A stretch of DNA of 64,000 nucleotides from a virus. Shown here in pieces: positions 34,708 to 42,714 of this stretch (position 1 is its first letter; each line of letters opens with the position of its first letter). The translations under genes were made by a program, and so were the position numbers. The stretch covers positions 34,269 to 98,268 of the IMG/VR virus record IMGVR_UViG_3300025121_000030; one strand, written 5' to 3'. The notes below the pieces were generated by a model that was given only the letters and a program-made list of their open reading frames with translations, ran no database searches and was not told where the DNA came from.

Positions 34708-34736
34708 TTGACATCCCTCCTTTCTTACTATATAAT
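34708..34736 (+). promoter_or_regulatory. Consensus sigma-A promoter with an inverted repeat
   Basis: TTGACA (34708-34713) and TATAAT (34731-34736) are exactly 17 bases apart. The spacer contains CCTCCTTTCTT, the perfect complement of AAGAAAGGAGG at 34744-34754, the ribosome binding site just downstream. One arm is in the promoter spacer and the other in the leader, so the pair could be an operator rather than an RNA hairpin. The promoter starts the membrane/agr-like cluster. Confidence 0.85.
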
Positions 34737-34765
34737 AAAAGAAAAGAAAGGAGGATTCATGTATT

Positions 34766-35110
34766 TTGAAAGATTGTAAAAAGATAGTTAATGTTTTTAA
34801 TTTAACTATAATTATTAGTTTGATTGTTGTAATTTGTCTTATATATTTTGGAAGAGACTATTATTATCAAGCTAGACTTATTTTTGAAAGTGATCAATTT
34901 CTTTTCTTCTGTTTATTTTTTTGTTTGGTTTTATGGATGTTTATATTTTTAGCATATCAAGGGACTCAACTTAAAAAAGATAATGTAATTATAAAAGAAT
35001 TACTACAAATGATATTACAAGAAAATTATTTAACCCAGGACAATTTAGAAAAACTTCATAGAAACACCAGACAATTAATTATGTCTGAGATTTCTAAAAG
35101 AAAGGGTTAA
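34766..35110 (+). CDS. Two-pass membrane protein
   Basis: TTG start at 34766 after GAAAGGAGG; a seven-codon ATG frame at 34759 overlaps it. The 114-residue protein has two hydrophobic segments (residues about 10-28, LTIIISLIVVICLIYFG; and 45-66, FLFFCLFFCLVLWMFIFLAY). A Gln/Lys cytoplasmic helix follows (LLQMILQENYLTQDNLEKLH). It is the first gene after a consensus promoter and is probably cotranscribed with the genes up to 35874. Function unknown; sensor, holin or exclusion roles are all possible. Confidence 0.55.
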   Translation: MKDCKKIVNVFNLTIIISLIVVICLIYFGRDYYYQARLIFESDQFLFFCLFFCLVLWMFIFLAYQGTQLKKDNVIIKELLQMILQENYLTQDNLEKLHRNTRQLIMSEISKRKG

Positions 35111-35117
35111 ATATATT

Positions 35118-35459
35118 GTGAAAAATTCACTGTGGTATTCTAGGAATTGTTTAAATGAGAAAAATTTAGACTATATTGAAAATACTTTATGTGAGCCAAA
35201 TAATATTAATATAAGAATAATGGCTGATAAAAGCGGTGAAGATATTTTACTATTGACATATAAATTAGATACATATAAAGTTGAAATTGATAGATGTTGT
35301 TTATTATCATTGAGTAAACGTAATAAAGCATTAAATCCTAAGTATAAAGAATATTATCATTTGTTAGATAAATTTGAAGGTTTAGATTGTTGGGCAGATT
35401 TGATATTATGGATTGTGAGGAATAAAAATGGAAAAATTAATGATGACATGGATATTTAG
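35118..35459 (+). CDS. Hypothetical soluble protein (second of a duplicated pair)
   Basis: GTG start at 35118 after AAAGGG. The 113-residue protein is predicted soluble, with LNEKNLDYIENTLCEPNNIN, a strand pair (DILLLTYKLDTYKVEIDRCC) and a final helix (LDCWADLILWIVRNK). Together with the preceding membrane protein it mirrors the gene pair 34094/34308, suggesting an old duplication of a two-gene unit. Its last 32 bases overlap the start of the next gene. Confidence 0.5.
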   Translation: MKNSLWYSRNCLNEKNLDYIENTLCEPNNINIRIMADKSGEDILLLTYKLDTYKVEIDRCCLLSLSKRNKALNPKYKEYYHLLDKFEGLDCWADLILWIVRNKNGKINDDMDI

Positions 35460-35874
35460 TAGTTTACTAACGGCATATATGTCAGTATTATTTATGGTAT
35501 CAATTGTAAATATAAAAATATCTAAAAAACAATGGATAATTTTAATTTTATCATTGTCTTTATGTCATACAATATTTAGAAATATAATACCACAATTATT
35601 TTTCCCATTTTTATTTATAATAATGTATTCTTCATTAATTTATACAATTGTATTAAATGTAAAATTAATAAAGACATTAAAATTTTCTATTTTATTTTTT
35701 GTTTTTCTTTTAATTACTGAAGTAATAATTGTTGTTTTATTAAATATATTTTTAGATGTAGATTTGTCTAAAGTTTCTTTTGGAATAAAAGAATATATTT
35801 TAGCACTTCCCGTATATTTTGTTCAAATATATTTAGTAATATTAATGAAAAAATATATAAAAAAAAAGGAATGA
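35428..35874 (+). CDS. AgrC-like transmembrane receptor domain without a kinase
   Basis: A 148-residue protein that is almost entirely membrane-embedded. It has five to six hydrophobic segments: LTAYMSVLFMVSIVNI, WIILILSLSLCHTIF, PFLFIIMYSSLIYTIVL, FSILFFVFLLITEVIIVVLL, and YILALPVYFVQIYLVIL. The FRNIIPQLFFPFLF loop and the later TEVII segment match the layout of the N-terminal sensor domain of Firmicutes AgrC-type GHKL receptors (an Arg-x-x-x-Pro loop after the second helix, a Glu in the later one). The histidine kinase part is missing: the protein ends KKYIKKKE just after the last helix. It lies two small frames upstream of AgrB. It could bind a host or phage peptide as a decoy or partner; this is inference. 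Confidence 0.55.
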   Translation: MEKLMMTWIFSSLLTAYMSVLFMVSIVNIKISKKQWIILILSLSLCHTIFRNIIPQLFFPFLFIIMYSSLIYTIVLNVKLIKTLKFSILFFVFLLITEVIIVVLLNIFLDVDLSKVSFGIKEYILALPVYFVQIYLVILMKKYIKKKE

Positions 35875-35879
35875 TATAA

Positions 35880-35912
35880 ATGTGTGTAAGTATTAATACA
35901 CACTATTTGTAA
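35880..35912 (+). CDS. Ten-codon frame with good ribosome binding site
   Basis: ATG 35880 to TAA 35910-35912 encodes MCVSINTHYL behind AAAAAAAGGAATGATATAA, the start context of several true genes here. The codons also form a hairpin (GTGTGT/ACACAC). It may be a leader, a gene remnant, or a very short peptide; the single Cys is notable beside an AgrB gene. No protein family can be claimed. Confidence 0.25.
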   Translation: MCVSINTHYL

Positions 35913-35928
35913 AAAGGAGGTGGTTCTT

Positions 35929-36012
35929 ATGGGTGGTTTCTATTTTGGTAAACCTGCGAAAGTAAACACTCAAAAGCAAACTGAAACTAAAAAAGAAGAA
36001 GTAAAAAAGTAA
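35929..36012 (+). CDS. 27-residue peptide gene next to AgrB
   Basis: ATG 35929 follows a strong AAAAAGGAGGTGG site. The product begins MGGFYFGKPAKVNTQ and ends in a Lys/Glu tail (TKKEEVKK). The strong binding site suggests a real, highly translated peptide. AgrB proteases normally process AgrD, a 40-50 residue peptide with a Cys or Ser thiolactone core and an acidic recognition tail; this peptide has neither a Cys nor a Ser, so it is not a standard AgrD. It is still the only well-translated small peptide directly upstream of agrB. Its role is open. Confidence 0.45.
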   Translation: MGGFYFGKPAKVNTQKQTETKKEEVKK

Positions 36013-36074
36013 TCTACAACTAAATAACTAAAAACTGAATAATGAGTAATGAGTAATAAGTAATATAATCATAG

Positions 36075-36102
36075 GGGCTATCCATATCGGGTAGTCCTTT
36101 TT
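36075..36102 (+). terminator. Intrinsic terminator between the peptide gene and agrB
   Basis: GGGCTATCC pairs with GGGTAGTCC (with G-U pairs) around a short loop and is followed by TTTTT. It would reduce agrB expression relative to the upstream genes. Confidence 0.7.
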
Positions 36103-36142
36103 GGTTATGTTAGTATCTGTGTTTGTGTATTGGAGTGATTGA

Positions 36143-36706
36143 ATGTTTTTTGACACAATTAGCAACTATATATTATGCAAGTTAATTAAAAGTGGAAAAT
36201 TAACATATGATCAATATGACGAAATAGATTATAAGATAAAAAGTTATTTAAGTTTATTCCTAATTATATTATTTACAGTATTATTAGGAATTATACTTAA
36301 TTGTTTATTACAATCAATAGTAGTGTTGATTATTATCGGAGTATTAAGAATTTTTAGTGGGGGAGTTCATGCAAAAAGTTTGGAGAGTTGTACTTTTTTA
36401 TCCACGATTTACATGAGTTTTTTAGCATATTTAACATTGTATTTATACCAACAAACTATGTTGGTATTTTTTATTAGCATTTTCACATCTGTATTTATAA
36501 TTAAGTTTATACCGACAATAGATGAAGATGAAAAGAAATATAAAAATAAATATTATCGGAATAATTATATAAATTATTTTTTATTGTTTTATAGTATAGG
36601 TGCTGTTTGTGTGTTTATTGATACATATGTAAGCAATTTAGTATGTTGTTCAATATCGTTAGCTATGATTGGTACGGCTTTGACTGTGAGAGAAAATAAA
36701 AATTAA
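36143..36706 (+). CDS. agrB: AgrB-like peptide-processing membrane protease
   Basis: A 187-residue multi-pass membrane protein. The hallmark RIFSGGVHAKSLESC lies at residues 69-83, giving catalytic His76 and Cys83, nearly the same positions as the staphylococcal enzyme. Several hydrophobic helices flank it (LFLIILFTVLLGIILN; IVVLIIIGVL; LVFFISIFTSVFIIKF). AgrB cleaves a pro-peptide at the membrane and forms a cyclic autoinducer. ATG 36143 has GGAGTG upstream. A standard AgrD is not found within 1 kb on either side, and there is no agrA nearby. Phages carrying agr genes are known from clostridia; the target here is unclear. Confidence 0.8.
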   Translation: MFFDTISNYILCKLIKSGKLTYDQYDEIDYKIKSYLSLFLIILFTVLLGIILNCLLQSIVVLIIIGVLRIFSGGVHAKSLESCTFLSTIYMSFLAYLTLYLYQQTMLVFFISIFTSVFIIKFIPTIDEDEKKYKNKYYRNNYINYFLLFYSIGAVCVFIDTYVSNLVCCSISLAMIGTALTVRENKN

Positions 36707-36721
36707 AAGCAAGAAAATTTT

Positions 36722-36793
36722 ATAAGAGATAGGTTAAGACTGATCATCTTAATCGAAAAGAGTGGATATCCTTGTAACTCCACTCTTCTTTTA
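36722..36793 (+). ncRNA. Three-helix RNA before an endonuclease gene (copy 6)
   Basis: An outer stem ATAAGA/TTTTAT encloses GAGATAGG, a hairpin TTAAGA/TCTTAA, the linker TCGA, and a hairpin AAGAGTGG/CCACTCTT. The loop of the second hairpin contains TATCC, and GATA of the linker can pair with TATC, as in copy 1. A T-rich tract follows. A weak promoter (TTGACT at 36680) may lie upstream. Confidence 0.55.
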
Positions 36794-36841
36794 TTTTAAA
36801 AAAAACAAGGAAAACAATAAAACATCAAGGAGTGGATATAA

Positions 36842-38305
36842 TTGGGATTGGTAAGTACAGAAGTTTGGGTTGGTTTAAATGGAAGTAGTATTAAACATTT
36901 TGAAGAAAAGGGATATGAAATACCTAGATATAAAAATAAAAATAGCAAATTATGTGTTAAAGAACATACAAAAATATTAGTAAAAATTAAAGATTTATCA
37001 GAACATAGTAATGTCAAAGTTGATGTAGAATGTGACGGATGTGGTAAAAAATTAAAAAACGTAGTATGGCAGGATTATTTAAAACGTATTGTTAAAAATG
37101 ATGGTAAATATTATTGTTTACAATGTGCAACTAAGGATAATGGAATTCAAACTAGACTTAAAGAAAATGAAATCAGAAATATAGTAGATGAAAAACTAGG
37201 AAAAGATTGGATAATAGAAAAAATTGAAATAATAAAAAATAATACGTTTATAACTTTAATTGACCCTGATGGATATTGGTATAGCAATGTAAAAACACGA
37301 GTTATAAAAAGAGACATATTCCCTAGAAAATTTCATTTACAAAATATATATGCAAAACAAAATGTGAATAATTGGTTTAAATTAAATAATTTGAATATGA
37401 AATTAATTGAAGAATACAAAGGAACAACCAAAAAAGTTAAAATTAAATGCTTAGAATGCAATAATTCTTTTAAACGCTCATTCGATAGTATTAAAAGTGG
37501 AATAACATCGTGTCCAAATTGTAGTGATGGTATTAGTTACCCGGAAAAATTAGGGAATTCATTTTTTAATCAAATAGGTATTAATTATATTTATAATTCT
37601 AAATTAAAATGGTCTGAAAATAAAAAATATGATTTTACATGTGAAGGCTTTAAAATTGTGGTTGAAATGCATGGTTTACAACATTATGAAGAAACCAATT
37701 GGGGGAATACGGGTGCAAGAACTTTAAAAGAAGAACAAGAAAGCGATAGATTAAAAAAAGAATTAGCAGAGAAAAATGGATATAAATATATAGAAATTGA
37801 TTGTAGAAAATCAGATTTAGATTGGATAAAGAATAGTATTATGAATAGTGAATTAGCTAATATATTTGATTTATCTAAAATAAATTGGTTACAATGTCAT
37901 GAATATGCTTGTAGTAGTTTGGTTAAAGTAGCATGTGATTTGTGGAATAATTGTGTAGAAAACACAATGAAAATTGGGGAAATAATGCAATTACATAATT
38001 CCACCATTTCAAAATATTTAAAACAAGGTGTAAAATTAGGTTGGTGTGATTACAATGTAAAAAAAATAAAAAATAATAATGGTAAAAAAATTAGTAATTT
38101 TGCAAAAATAAAATTTAGTAAGTCAGTAGTTCAATTAGATTTAAATGATAATTTTATTAAAGAATTTGAAAGTGGTACAGAAGCAGGAAGACAAACAGGA
38201 ATAAAGCAAGCTACCATTTCTTTATGTTGTAGAAAAGCTCCTCATGCAAAAACGGCAGGTGGATATAAATGGATGTTTAAGAATGATTATAATTTAATTA
38301 GTTAA
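36842..38305 (+). CDS. Homing endonuclease, Vsr/EDxHD-like with one NUMOD1 repeat
   Basis: TTG start at 36842 after AAGGAGTGG. The 487-residue protein is close to the gene at 333 along its whole length but has one NUMOD1 repeat instead of two. The N-terminal module (GYEIPRY; LVKIKDLSE; CDGCGKKL ... CLQC) is followed by a zinc ribbon near 205-230 (IKCLECNNSFKRS ... CPNCSDG). The nuclease core is KKYDFTCEGFKIVVEMHGLQ followed by HYEETNWG and YIEIDCRKSD. Here the E-M-H-G-x-Q-H motif is complete, unlike in the protein at 333. NUMOD1 lies at 425-480 (VVQLDLNDNFIKEFES). It is inserted between agrB and the XhlA-like gene. Confidence 0.8.
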   Translation: MGLVSTEVWVGLNGSSIKHFEEKGYEIPRYKNKNSKLCVKEHTKILVKIKDLSEHSNVKVDVECDGCGKKLKNVVWQDYLKRIVKNDGKYYCLQCATKDNGIQTRLKENEIRNIVDEKLGKDWIIEKIEIIKNNTFITLIDPDGYWYSNVKTRVIKRDIFPRKFHLQNIYAKQNVNNWFKLNNLNMKLIEEYKGTTKKVKIKCLECNNSFKRSFDSIKSGITSCPNCSDGISYPEKLGNSFFNQIGINYIYNSKLKWSENKKYDFTCEGFKIVVEMHGLQHYEETNWGNTGARTLKEEQESDRLKKELAEKNGYKYIEIDCRKSDLDWIKNSIMNSELANIFDLSKINWLQCHEYACSSLVKVACDLWNNCVENTMKIGEIMQLHNSTISKYLKQGVKLGWCDYNVKKIKNNNGKKISNFAKIKFSKSVVQLDLNDNFIKEFESGTEAGRQTGIKQATISLCCRKAPHAKTAGGYKWMFKNDYNLIS

Positions 38306-38359
38306 AAATTATAATTTAAAAATATAAATCTTAACAAGAAAGGAGTGATATAAAACTCC

Positions 38360-38794
38360 ATGAAAACTAATGAAAGTAATGGAGAAATATATGACGAAAG
38401 TGCGGTGAATAATATAATGGAAGAAATTTACAAAGAAGTTAACTCTCATTCAGAAAAAATTATTCAAATACAAACAAAAATTGAAAATATTCAAGAGAAA
38501 GTGGAAGATTTATCTAGTATTAAAGAAACACTTATAGAACTTAAAGTGTTACAAAAAGAACAAGCAAAATTTAATGTGTCTGTTTCTGAGACTCTCGGAA
38601 AAATAAACGATAATTTAAATATATTAAACAATGAAACTAAAGACACAAGTGATCGTGTTGCAAGTCTTGAAAATAAAGTAGATAAAATTGATGGTCGAAG
38701 TAAGTTTGATTTTTTAATATATGTTAAAGAATCCGTAATTCCAATTTTAATTTCTGGTGGAATCATATATTATATATCACAATATATAAAATAA
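38360..38794 (+). CDS. XhlA-like coiled-coil membrane protein
   Basis: A 144-residue protein with a long coiled coil (residues about 25-112: SHSEKIIQIQTKIENIQEKV; LENKVDKIDGRS). One hydrophobic C-terminal helix follows (ESVIPILISGGIIYYISQYI). This is the layout of hemolysin XhlA and related phage membrane-associated proteins, usually found near holin and lysin genes. A lysis role is plausible, but no endolysin gene is nearby. AAAGGAGTG precedes the ATG, and a terminator follows directly. Confidence 0.6.
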   Translation: MKTNESNGEIYDESAVNNIMEEIYKEVNSHSEKIIQIQTKIENIQEKVEDLSSIKETLIELKVLQKEQAKFNVSVSETLGKINDNLNILNNETKDTSDRVASLENKVDKIDGRSKFDFLIYVKESVIPILISGGIIYYISQYIK

Positions 38795-38802
38795 TTAAAT
38801 TT

Positions 38803-38834
38803 GGGGAGAGATTATAACTATTCTCTTCCCTTTT
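38803..38834 (+). terminator. Intrinsic terminator
   Basis: GGGGAGAGA and TCTCTTCCC (one G-U pair) form a nine-pair stem followed by TTTT. It closes the membrane/agr-like cluster. Confidence 0.75.
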
Positions 38835-38934
38835 CTCACCCTACCCTCTCAAAAATAATTAAAGAAAGGAATGAACTAAAAATACGTTATAAAAATAAAA
38901 ACGTATTTAATTTTAATTGAGAGGTGGTTTATAA

Positions 38935-39270
38935 ATGAGTAATTTTTATGCAGGAACACATTATTGTGGTGCTATATTAAGGTCTAATGATAATTTTAGT
39001 TTTAATGAGTTAATAAATCAAATTACTACAGGCATAGACAATCAGGTATTTTATTTAGAAGACCCAAGAACTGGTGATACAACTGTAGCAAGGGTATTTA
39101 TTTTCACTCCAATCGGAAGCGATATAAATTTTGATCTAAACAACAATTCAAATAGCAGATTAAAATGCCAAGATAGTATAAGTAATGGGCTTGAAAATGA
39201 AATGCTTTTAAGTTCATTCAAAGTTGGTAGTTTGGCAAACAGTATATTTGAATTTATTTGTGTGGTTTAA
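38935..39270 (+). CDS. Hypothetical virion-region protein
   Basis: A 111-residue protein (FYAGTHYCGAILRSNDNFSF; VFYLEDPRTGDTTVARVFIF) with mixed alpha/beta features and two Cys. It starts a new block of adhesion genes after the terminator and lies 17 bases before the collar-domain fibre gene, whose partner it may be. The upstream hairpin AAATACGTT/AACGTATTT (38879-38911) may affect its expression. No family recognised. Confidence 0.45.
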   Translation: MSNFYAGTHYCGAILRSNDNFSFNELINQITTGIDNQVFYLEDPRTGDTTVARVFIFTPIGSDINFDLNNNSNSRLKCQDSISNGLENEMLLSSFKVGSLANSIFEFICVV

Positions 39271-39287
39271 AAGGAGGAGTGAAATAA

Positions 39288-40751
39288 ATGCCTTATATTG
39301 GAAGTAATAATAGAGGAACTAGTGTAGGAAGTAGTGGTTCAAATTTATATATATCTTCTGGGACAGTGGTAAAACCAACAATAATTTACAATACTGGTTT
39401 GGGTACTATAGCCGTAGGACAAGGAAAATTTAGATTTTATCATGATTCTGATTATACAGGAGTTATTACAGAACATACAATTTTAGAAATAACTTTACCT
39501 ATAATTGATAATATAACAAATTATCTTGTTGCTAAATATAATAATGGGAATCCTCAATATGAAATAATTTTAGATTTATCACTTATTGATTGGTCTAGTA
39601 TTATGCCTGTATATACAATTGCCAGAATAGGTGATAATATATCTGTAATTGATTGGGACGAACCTGGGCTTGGAGCGACTAATAAAAATCTTAGACGAAT
39701 TACTGAGACAAGAAGATTTGAAAGAATAAATGGGTTTGATTTAGCGGAAATAGAAACTAGAAATGTTAAAATAACTACTGGTAAAGCATGGCAAGGATTT
39801 TATAGAGGTGAATTACCAGAAGTAATTTCTAGCATAGATACAACATATTTATGGATTAATAATGGCAATGGAACATTTTCGCATAGTGTCATAACTCAAT
39901 ATCCAAATGATAAATATGATCCGGGTACTGGTACACTTGCAACTTTAACAGATGGGAAATATGCTGTAATATGGGTTTATCGTTGCATGTGTCGTTCTGA
40001 TATACTATCTGCTAGAATACATTTGTTTCTTTGTGATGAAGATGCTAGTTTAGATCAAGCAAAATATTGTTCTACTCCTGATATTCCTCAAGTAATTGCT
40101 ACAAATGCAATGCTTGTTGGTAGAATTATTGTTTTAAAAGGAACTAACACTGCAATACAAATTGATAATGCATTTGCAACTTTATTTGCTCCTTCTGCTG
40201 TAGCTAATAGTGGAGTTGTGATAGGTTCGGTTCAAATGTTTGCTGGTTTAATTGCTCCTTCTGGTTATCATCTTTGCGATGGATCAACAATATCAAGAAC
40301 AACATATGCTAGTTTATTTAATATAATTGGCACAACATATGGTGTAGGTAATGGTTCTACTACCTTTAATTTGCCAAATTTTAAAGGGAGAGTGCCAGTT
40401 GGTTATGATGCAACACAGATTGAATTTGATTCTATAGGTGAAACTGGGGGAGCAAAGACACATCAAATTACAACGAGTGAAATGCCCTCACACACTCATA
40501 CTTTTACAGGTAATGCGTTGCCTAGTCATGCCCATAATTATACAAGAGATGGGTATAATGATCAAGAAGTAGCCTCGAATACTGTACTAGGTGACGATGA
40601 ATATGTAGCAGATAACGAAACTGATACAACAAACAATACAAGTAGTGTTTCAGCAGGTACACCATCAGGAACAAATAGTTCAGAAGGTGGAAATACTGCG
40701 TTTAATATTATGAATCCATATATTACGTTATTGTATATAATAAAATATTAA
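39288..40751 (+). CDS. Tail fibre with phage tail collar domain
   Basis: A 487-residue protein. Residues 300-425 match the phage tail collar (microcystin-dependent protein) domain: GSVQMFAGLIAPSGYHLCDG, TFNLPNFKGRVPVGYD, then a His-rich end EMPSHTHTFTGN and LPSHAHNY. Such collar domains trimerise and bind metal through the HxH motifs. The N-terminal 290 residues are a beta-rich shaft (GQGKFRFYHDSDYTGVITEH). The Gly/Thr-rich spacer near 450 separates the final GNTAFNIMNPYITLLYIIKY, a typical ending. It forms part of the receptor-binding apparatus. Confidence 0.75.
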   Translation: MPYIGSNNRGTSVGSSGSNLYISSGTVVKPTIIYNTGLGTIAVGQGKFRFYHDSDYTGVITEHTILEITLPIIDNITNYLVAKYNNGNPQYEIILDLSLIDWSSIMPVYTIARIGDNISVIDWDEPGLGATNKNLRRITETRRFERINGFDLAEIETRNVKITTGKAWQGFYRGELPEVISSIDTTYLWINNGNGTFSHSVITQYPNDKYDPGTGTLATLTDGKYAVIWVYRCMCRSDILSARIHLFLCDEDASLDQAKYCSTPDIPQVIATNAMLVGRIIVLKGTNTAIQIDNAFATLFAPSAVANSGVVIGSVQMFAGLIAPSGYHLCDGSTISRTTYASLFNIIGTTYGVGNGSTTFNLPNFKGRVPVGYDATQIEFDSIGETGGAKTHQITTSEMPSHTHTFTGNALPSHAHNYTRDGYNDQEVASNTVLGDDEYVADNETDTTNNTSSVSAGTPSGTNSSEGGNTAFNIMNPYITLLYIIKY

Positions 40752-40780
40752 ACCTAATCAATCATTCGATTTATTCAATT

Positions 40781-40804
40781 AAGTAGAGTAATATTACTTT
40801 ACTT
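40781..40804 (+). other. Inverted repeat (possible terminator)
   Basis: AAGTAGAGTAAT and ATTACTTTACTT are complementary except for one mismatch and form a tight hairpin after the fibre gene. Only a weak T-rich stretch follows, so termination is uncertain. Confidence 0.4.
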
Positions 40805-40843
40805 AATATTTACAAATTTTTATAAAGGAAGTGAAATAATAAT

Positions 40844-41170
40844 ATGGCAAGTTTAATATATAGTGTTCTACATGACGCTACGACAACTATATCAGACGGG
40901 AAAATTATAAACATTAAAGAAGCAAAAGAATTAGGTTTATCAATAAGCGGAACATCAACTTCATTTACAGTAGAATTTTATGGGAGTATTGATGGTGTTA
41001 ATTATGATTTAATTGAAGGATCAAAAATGTCAAATAGTTTACCATTTATAACATCAACAATATCTGTTGGATTATTTTCAATTGATATTGCAGCTTTAGT
41101 TTATTTTAAAGCTAAAATTAGTGCTATTGCTAATGGGAATGTGTCTGTTACAGCACATGCAATAATTTAG
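40844..41170 (+). CDS. Small beta-sandwich virion protein (paralog of 27722)
   Basis: A 108-residue protein with the motif SFTVEFYGSIDGVNYDLI and FSIDIAALVYFKAKISAI, matching the family at 27722 and the C-terminal domain of 26630. It follows the collar-domain fibre and precedes fibre-like genes with higher G+C. AAAGGAAGTG lies upstream of the ATG. Confidence 0.55.
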   Translation: MASLIYSVLHDATTTISDGKIINIKEAKELGLSISGTSTSFTVEFYGSIDGVNYDLIEGSKMSNSLPFITSTISVGLFSIDIAALVYFKAKISAIANGNVSVTAHAII

Positions 41171-41191
41171 TGAATAAGGATGTGATAATAT

Positions 41192-41983
41192 ATGACTTTA
41201 AAAATAGTAGGTAATGTCAATGCTCAACTAACTGGTAGTAGAGGTTCGGTTATTGCGCATAGAACAGCGATAACTACAGCGGATAAAGTGCCTGTAATTA
41301 CTATAACCGCCGCAGATTCAGTAACAGCAGGAACGTTAACTGCTGTCAGTCATGGTATCGGTGTTGCTCCAGGAAATTCCTACGGTTCCGCTGGCGTATC
41401 TGCTTTGGTGACTGTTACGCCTACAGTAAATAAAAGTATAGATATAACTATTCCGCAATCCGCAGGTGCAGAACACTATGATATTTTTCTTTCTACGGCA
41501 ACTACCGCCCCGTTATGGGTAGTAAGAGTAACTGAGACGCAGAGGGAAACGGGTTGTGCTATTACGGCTGTTGGTACAGTTGGTGCAGGTGGTTCAGCAG
41601 GAATTGTAAACGTGCAGGTTGTTGGCACTGGCCTAGCAAGTACGGCAGTATTTTTTATAGCGAATAATGCTTATGTTTTTGGTAGTATAGGGGCGATTTC
41701 CTGTGTAGGAAAAACAAAGGCTTACATTTACGTGAAACCAATTCTAACGGATTTACGCTCTGCGCCTTCTGTTAGTATAATACCGTTTTTCCGTAAAAAC
41801 GACACTTCGGATGATTGGTACGCTGTGGAGGCACAATCAATAACTCTTTTAGGTGGTATAAGCGGTCAACCACTTAATCAAGTAGTAGTGATAGATGTTA
41901 ATTCAGTACGCAATTTAATTGTTTTGGTCGATTTAATATCTGGTGAAGGAACCACAGTAAATATTGATGTGGAACTATATTAG
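41192..41983 (+). CDS. Beta-rich fibre or adhesin protein
   Basis: A 263-residue protein dominated by Ala, Val, Thr and Gly (SVTAGTLTAVSHGIGVAPGN; TVGAGGSAGIVNVQVVGTGL). It has an Ig/Fn-like unit (HYDIFLSTATTAPLWVVRVT) and a C-terminal beta sandwich (NLIVLVDLISGEGTTVNIDV) like the 27722 family. Its codon use is clearly richer in G and C than the flanking genes, which suggests recent exchange of a receptor-binding cassette covering 41192-42944. Confidence 0.5.
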   Translation: MTLKIVGNVNAQLTGSRGSVIAHRTAITTADKVPVITITAADSVTAGTLTAVSHGIGVAPGNSYGSAGVSALVTVTPTVNKSIDITIPQSAGAEHYDIFLSTATTAPLWVVRVTETQRETGCAITAVGTVGAGGSAGIVNVQVVGTGLASTAVFFIANNAYVFGSIGAISCVGKTKAYIYVKPILTDLRSAPSVSIIPFFRKNDTSDDWYAVEAQSITLLGGISGQPLNQVVVIDVNSVRNLIVLVDLISGEGTTVNIDVELY

Positions 41984-41994
41984 GTGGTGCTAAT

Positions 41995-42714
41995 ATGAAA
42001 ATTCTAACCACCCCACCAATGATAAGAGGCCTAGAGGGTATAAACAGAGATGACCTACTTGCGGAGTACCGTTGTGATGAATTAGGCGATACCCTAATTG
42101 ATTATTCGGGAAACGGCAATCACGGAACTTTTGGTATTGGTGGAAATAAACCAACAAGAACGCCTTTTGGAATAGATTTTTATGATGATTACATAACCTT
42201 GCCCGACACAATCAAAAACGCTTTGTCAGTCCAAAATGATTTTACAATTATTACTGCCGGGATTGCTAGTGGTGGGAGTATTTTGGGTTCAGCAGTTAGT
42301 GCTACGGACAGACTACTTCTTAATGCCTCTCCTGGCATATCAACAAACTTAAGTCCATACTTGAAATATATGAGAGGGTGCTTAAATATTGGGCCGACAA
42401 CAGTAACGCAATTAGCAAAAGCGGCAGGTTCGTTTGATTTATATAAACTACATGTTTTTGCCTATGGGTATAGTAAGTTTTTCGATAAGGGAAAAATGAT
42501 TATTGATAAGGAATTATACGGGCACATATCGGCTGCTAACCCCTCTACTGTCGTAGGGTGCCGTGTTGGTGCACAGACAAACGGTGCTCCGTTTTGGGTT
42601 GGTACGTTGTATTATATGCTTATATATTCAAAGTTTCTTAGTAATAGCATGGTGCAAAAACAGCACAGAGTTATTAAAAAAATTTTAAAACAAAGAGGTG
42701 TTATTTTACCATGA
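41995..42714 (+). CDS. LamG/concanavalin-like lectin protein
   Basis: A 239-residue protein. YRCDELGDTLIDYSGNGNHG is the hallmark opening of LamG-like jelly-roll domains (a sheet followed by DxSGNGNHG). Residues 75-230 continue the fold (DFTIITAGIASGGSILGS; GAPFWVGTLYYMLIYSKFLS). Such domains bind sugars, so it probably contributes to host recognition. It belongs to the higher-G+C cassette and overlaps the next gene by four bases (ATGA). Confidence 0.65.
   Translation: MKILTTPPMIRGLEGINRDDLLAEYRCDELGDTLIDYSGNGNHGTFGIGGNKPTRTPFGIDFYDDYITLPDTIKNALSVQNDFTIITAGIASGGSILGSAVSATDRLLLNASPGISTNLSPYLKYMRGCLNIGPTTVTQLAKAAGSFDLYKLHVFAYGYSKFFDKGKMIIDKELYGHISAANPSTVVGCRVGAQTNGAPFWVGTLYYMLIYSKFLSNSMVQKQHRVIKKILKQRGVILP

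Noticed and set aside
35929-36012. 27-residue peptide as a standard AgrD
   Set aside because: It lacks the Cys/Ser core and the acidic recognition tail after it, and is shorter than AgrD. It is kept as an unknown peptide.
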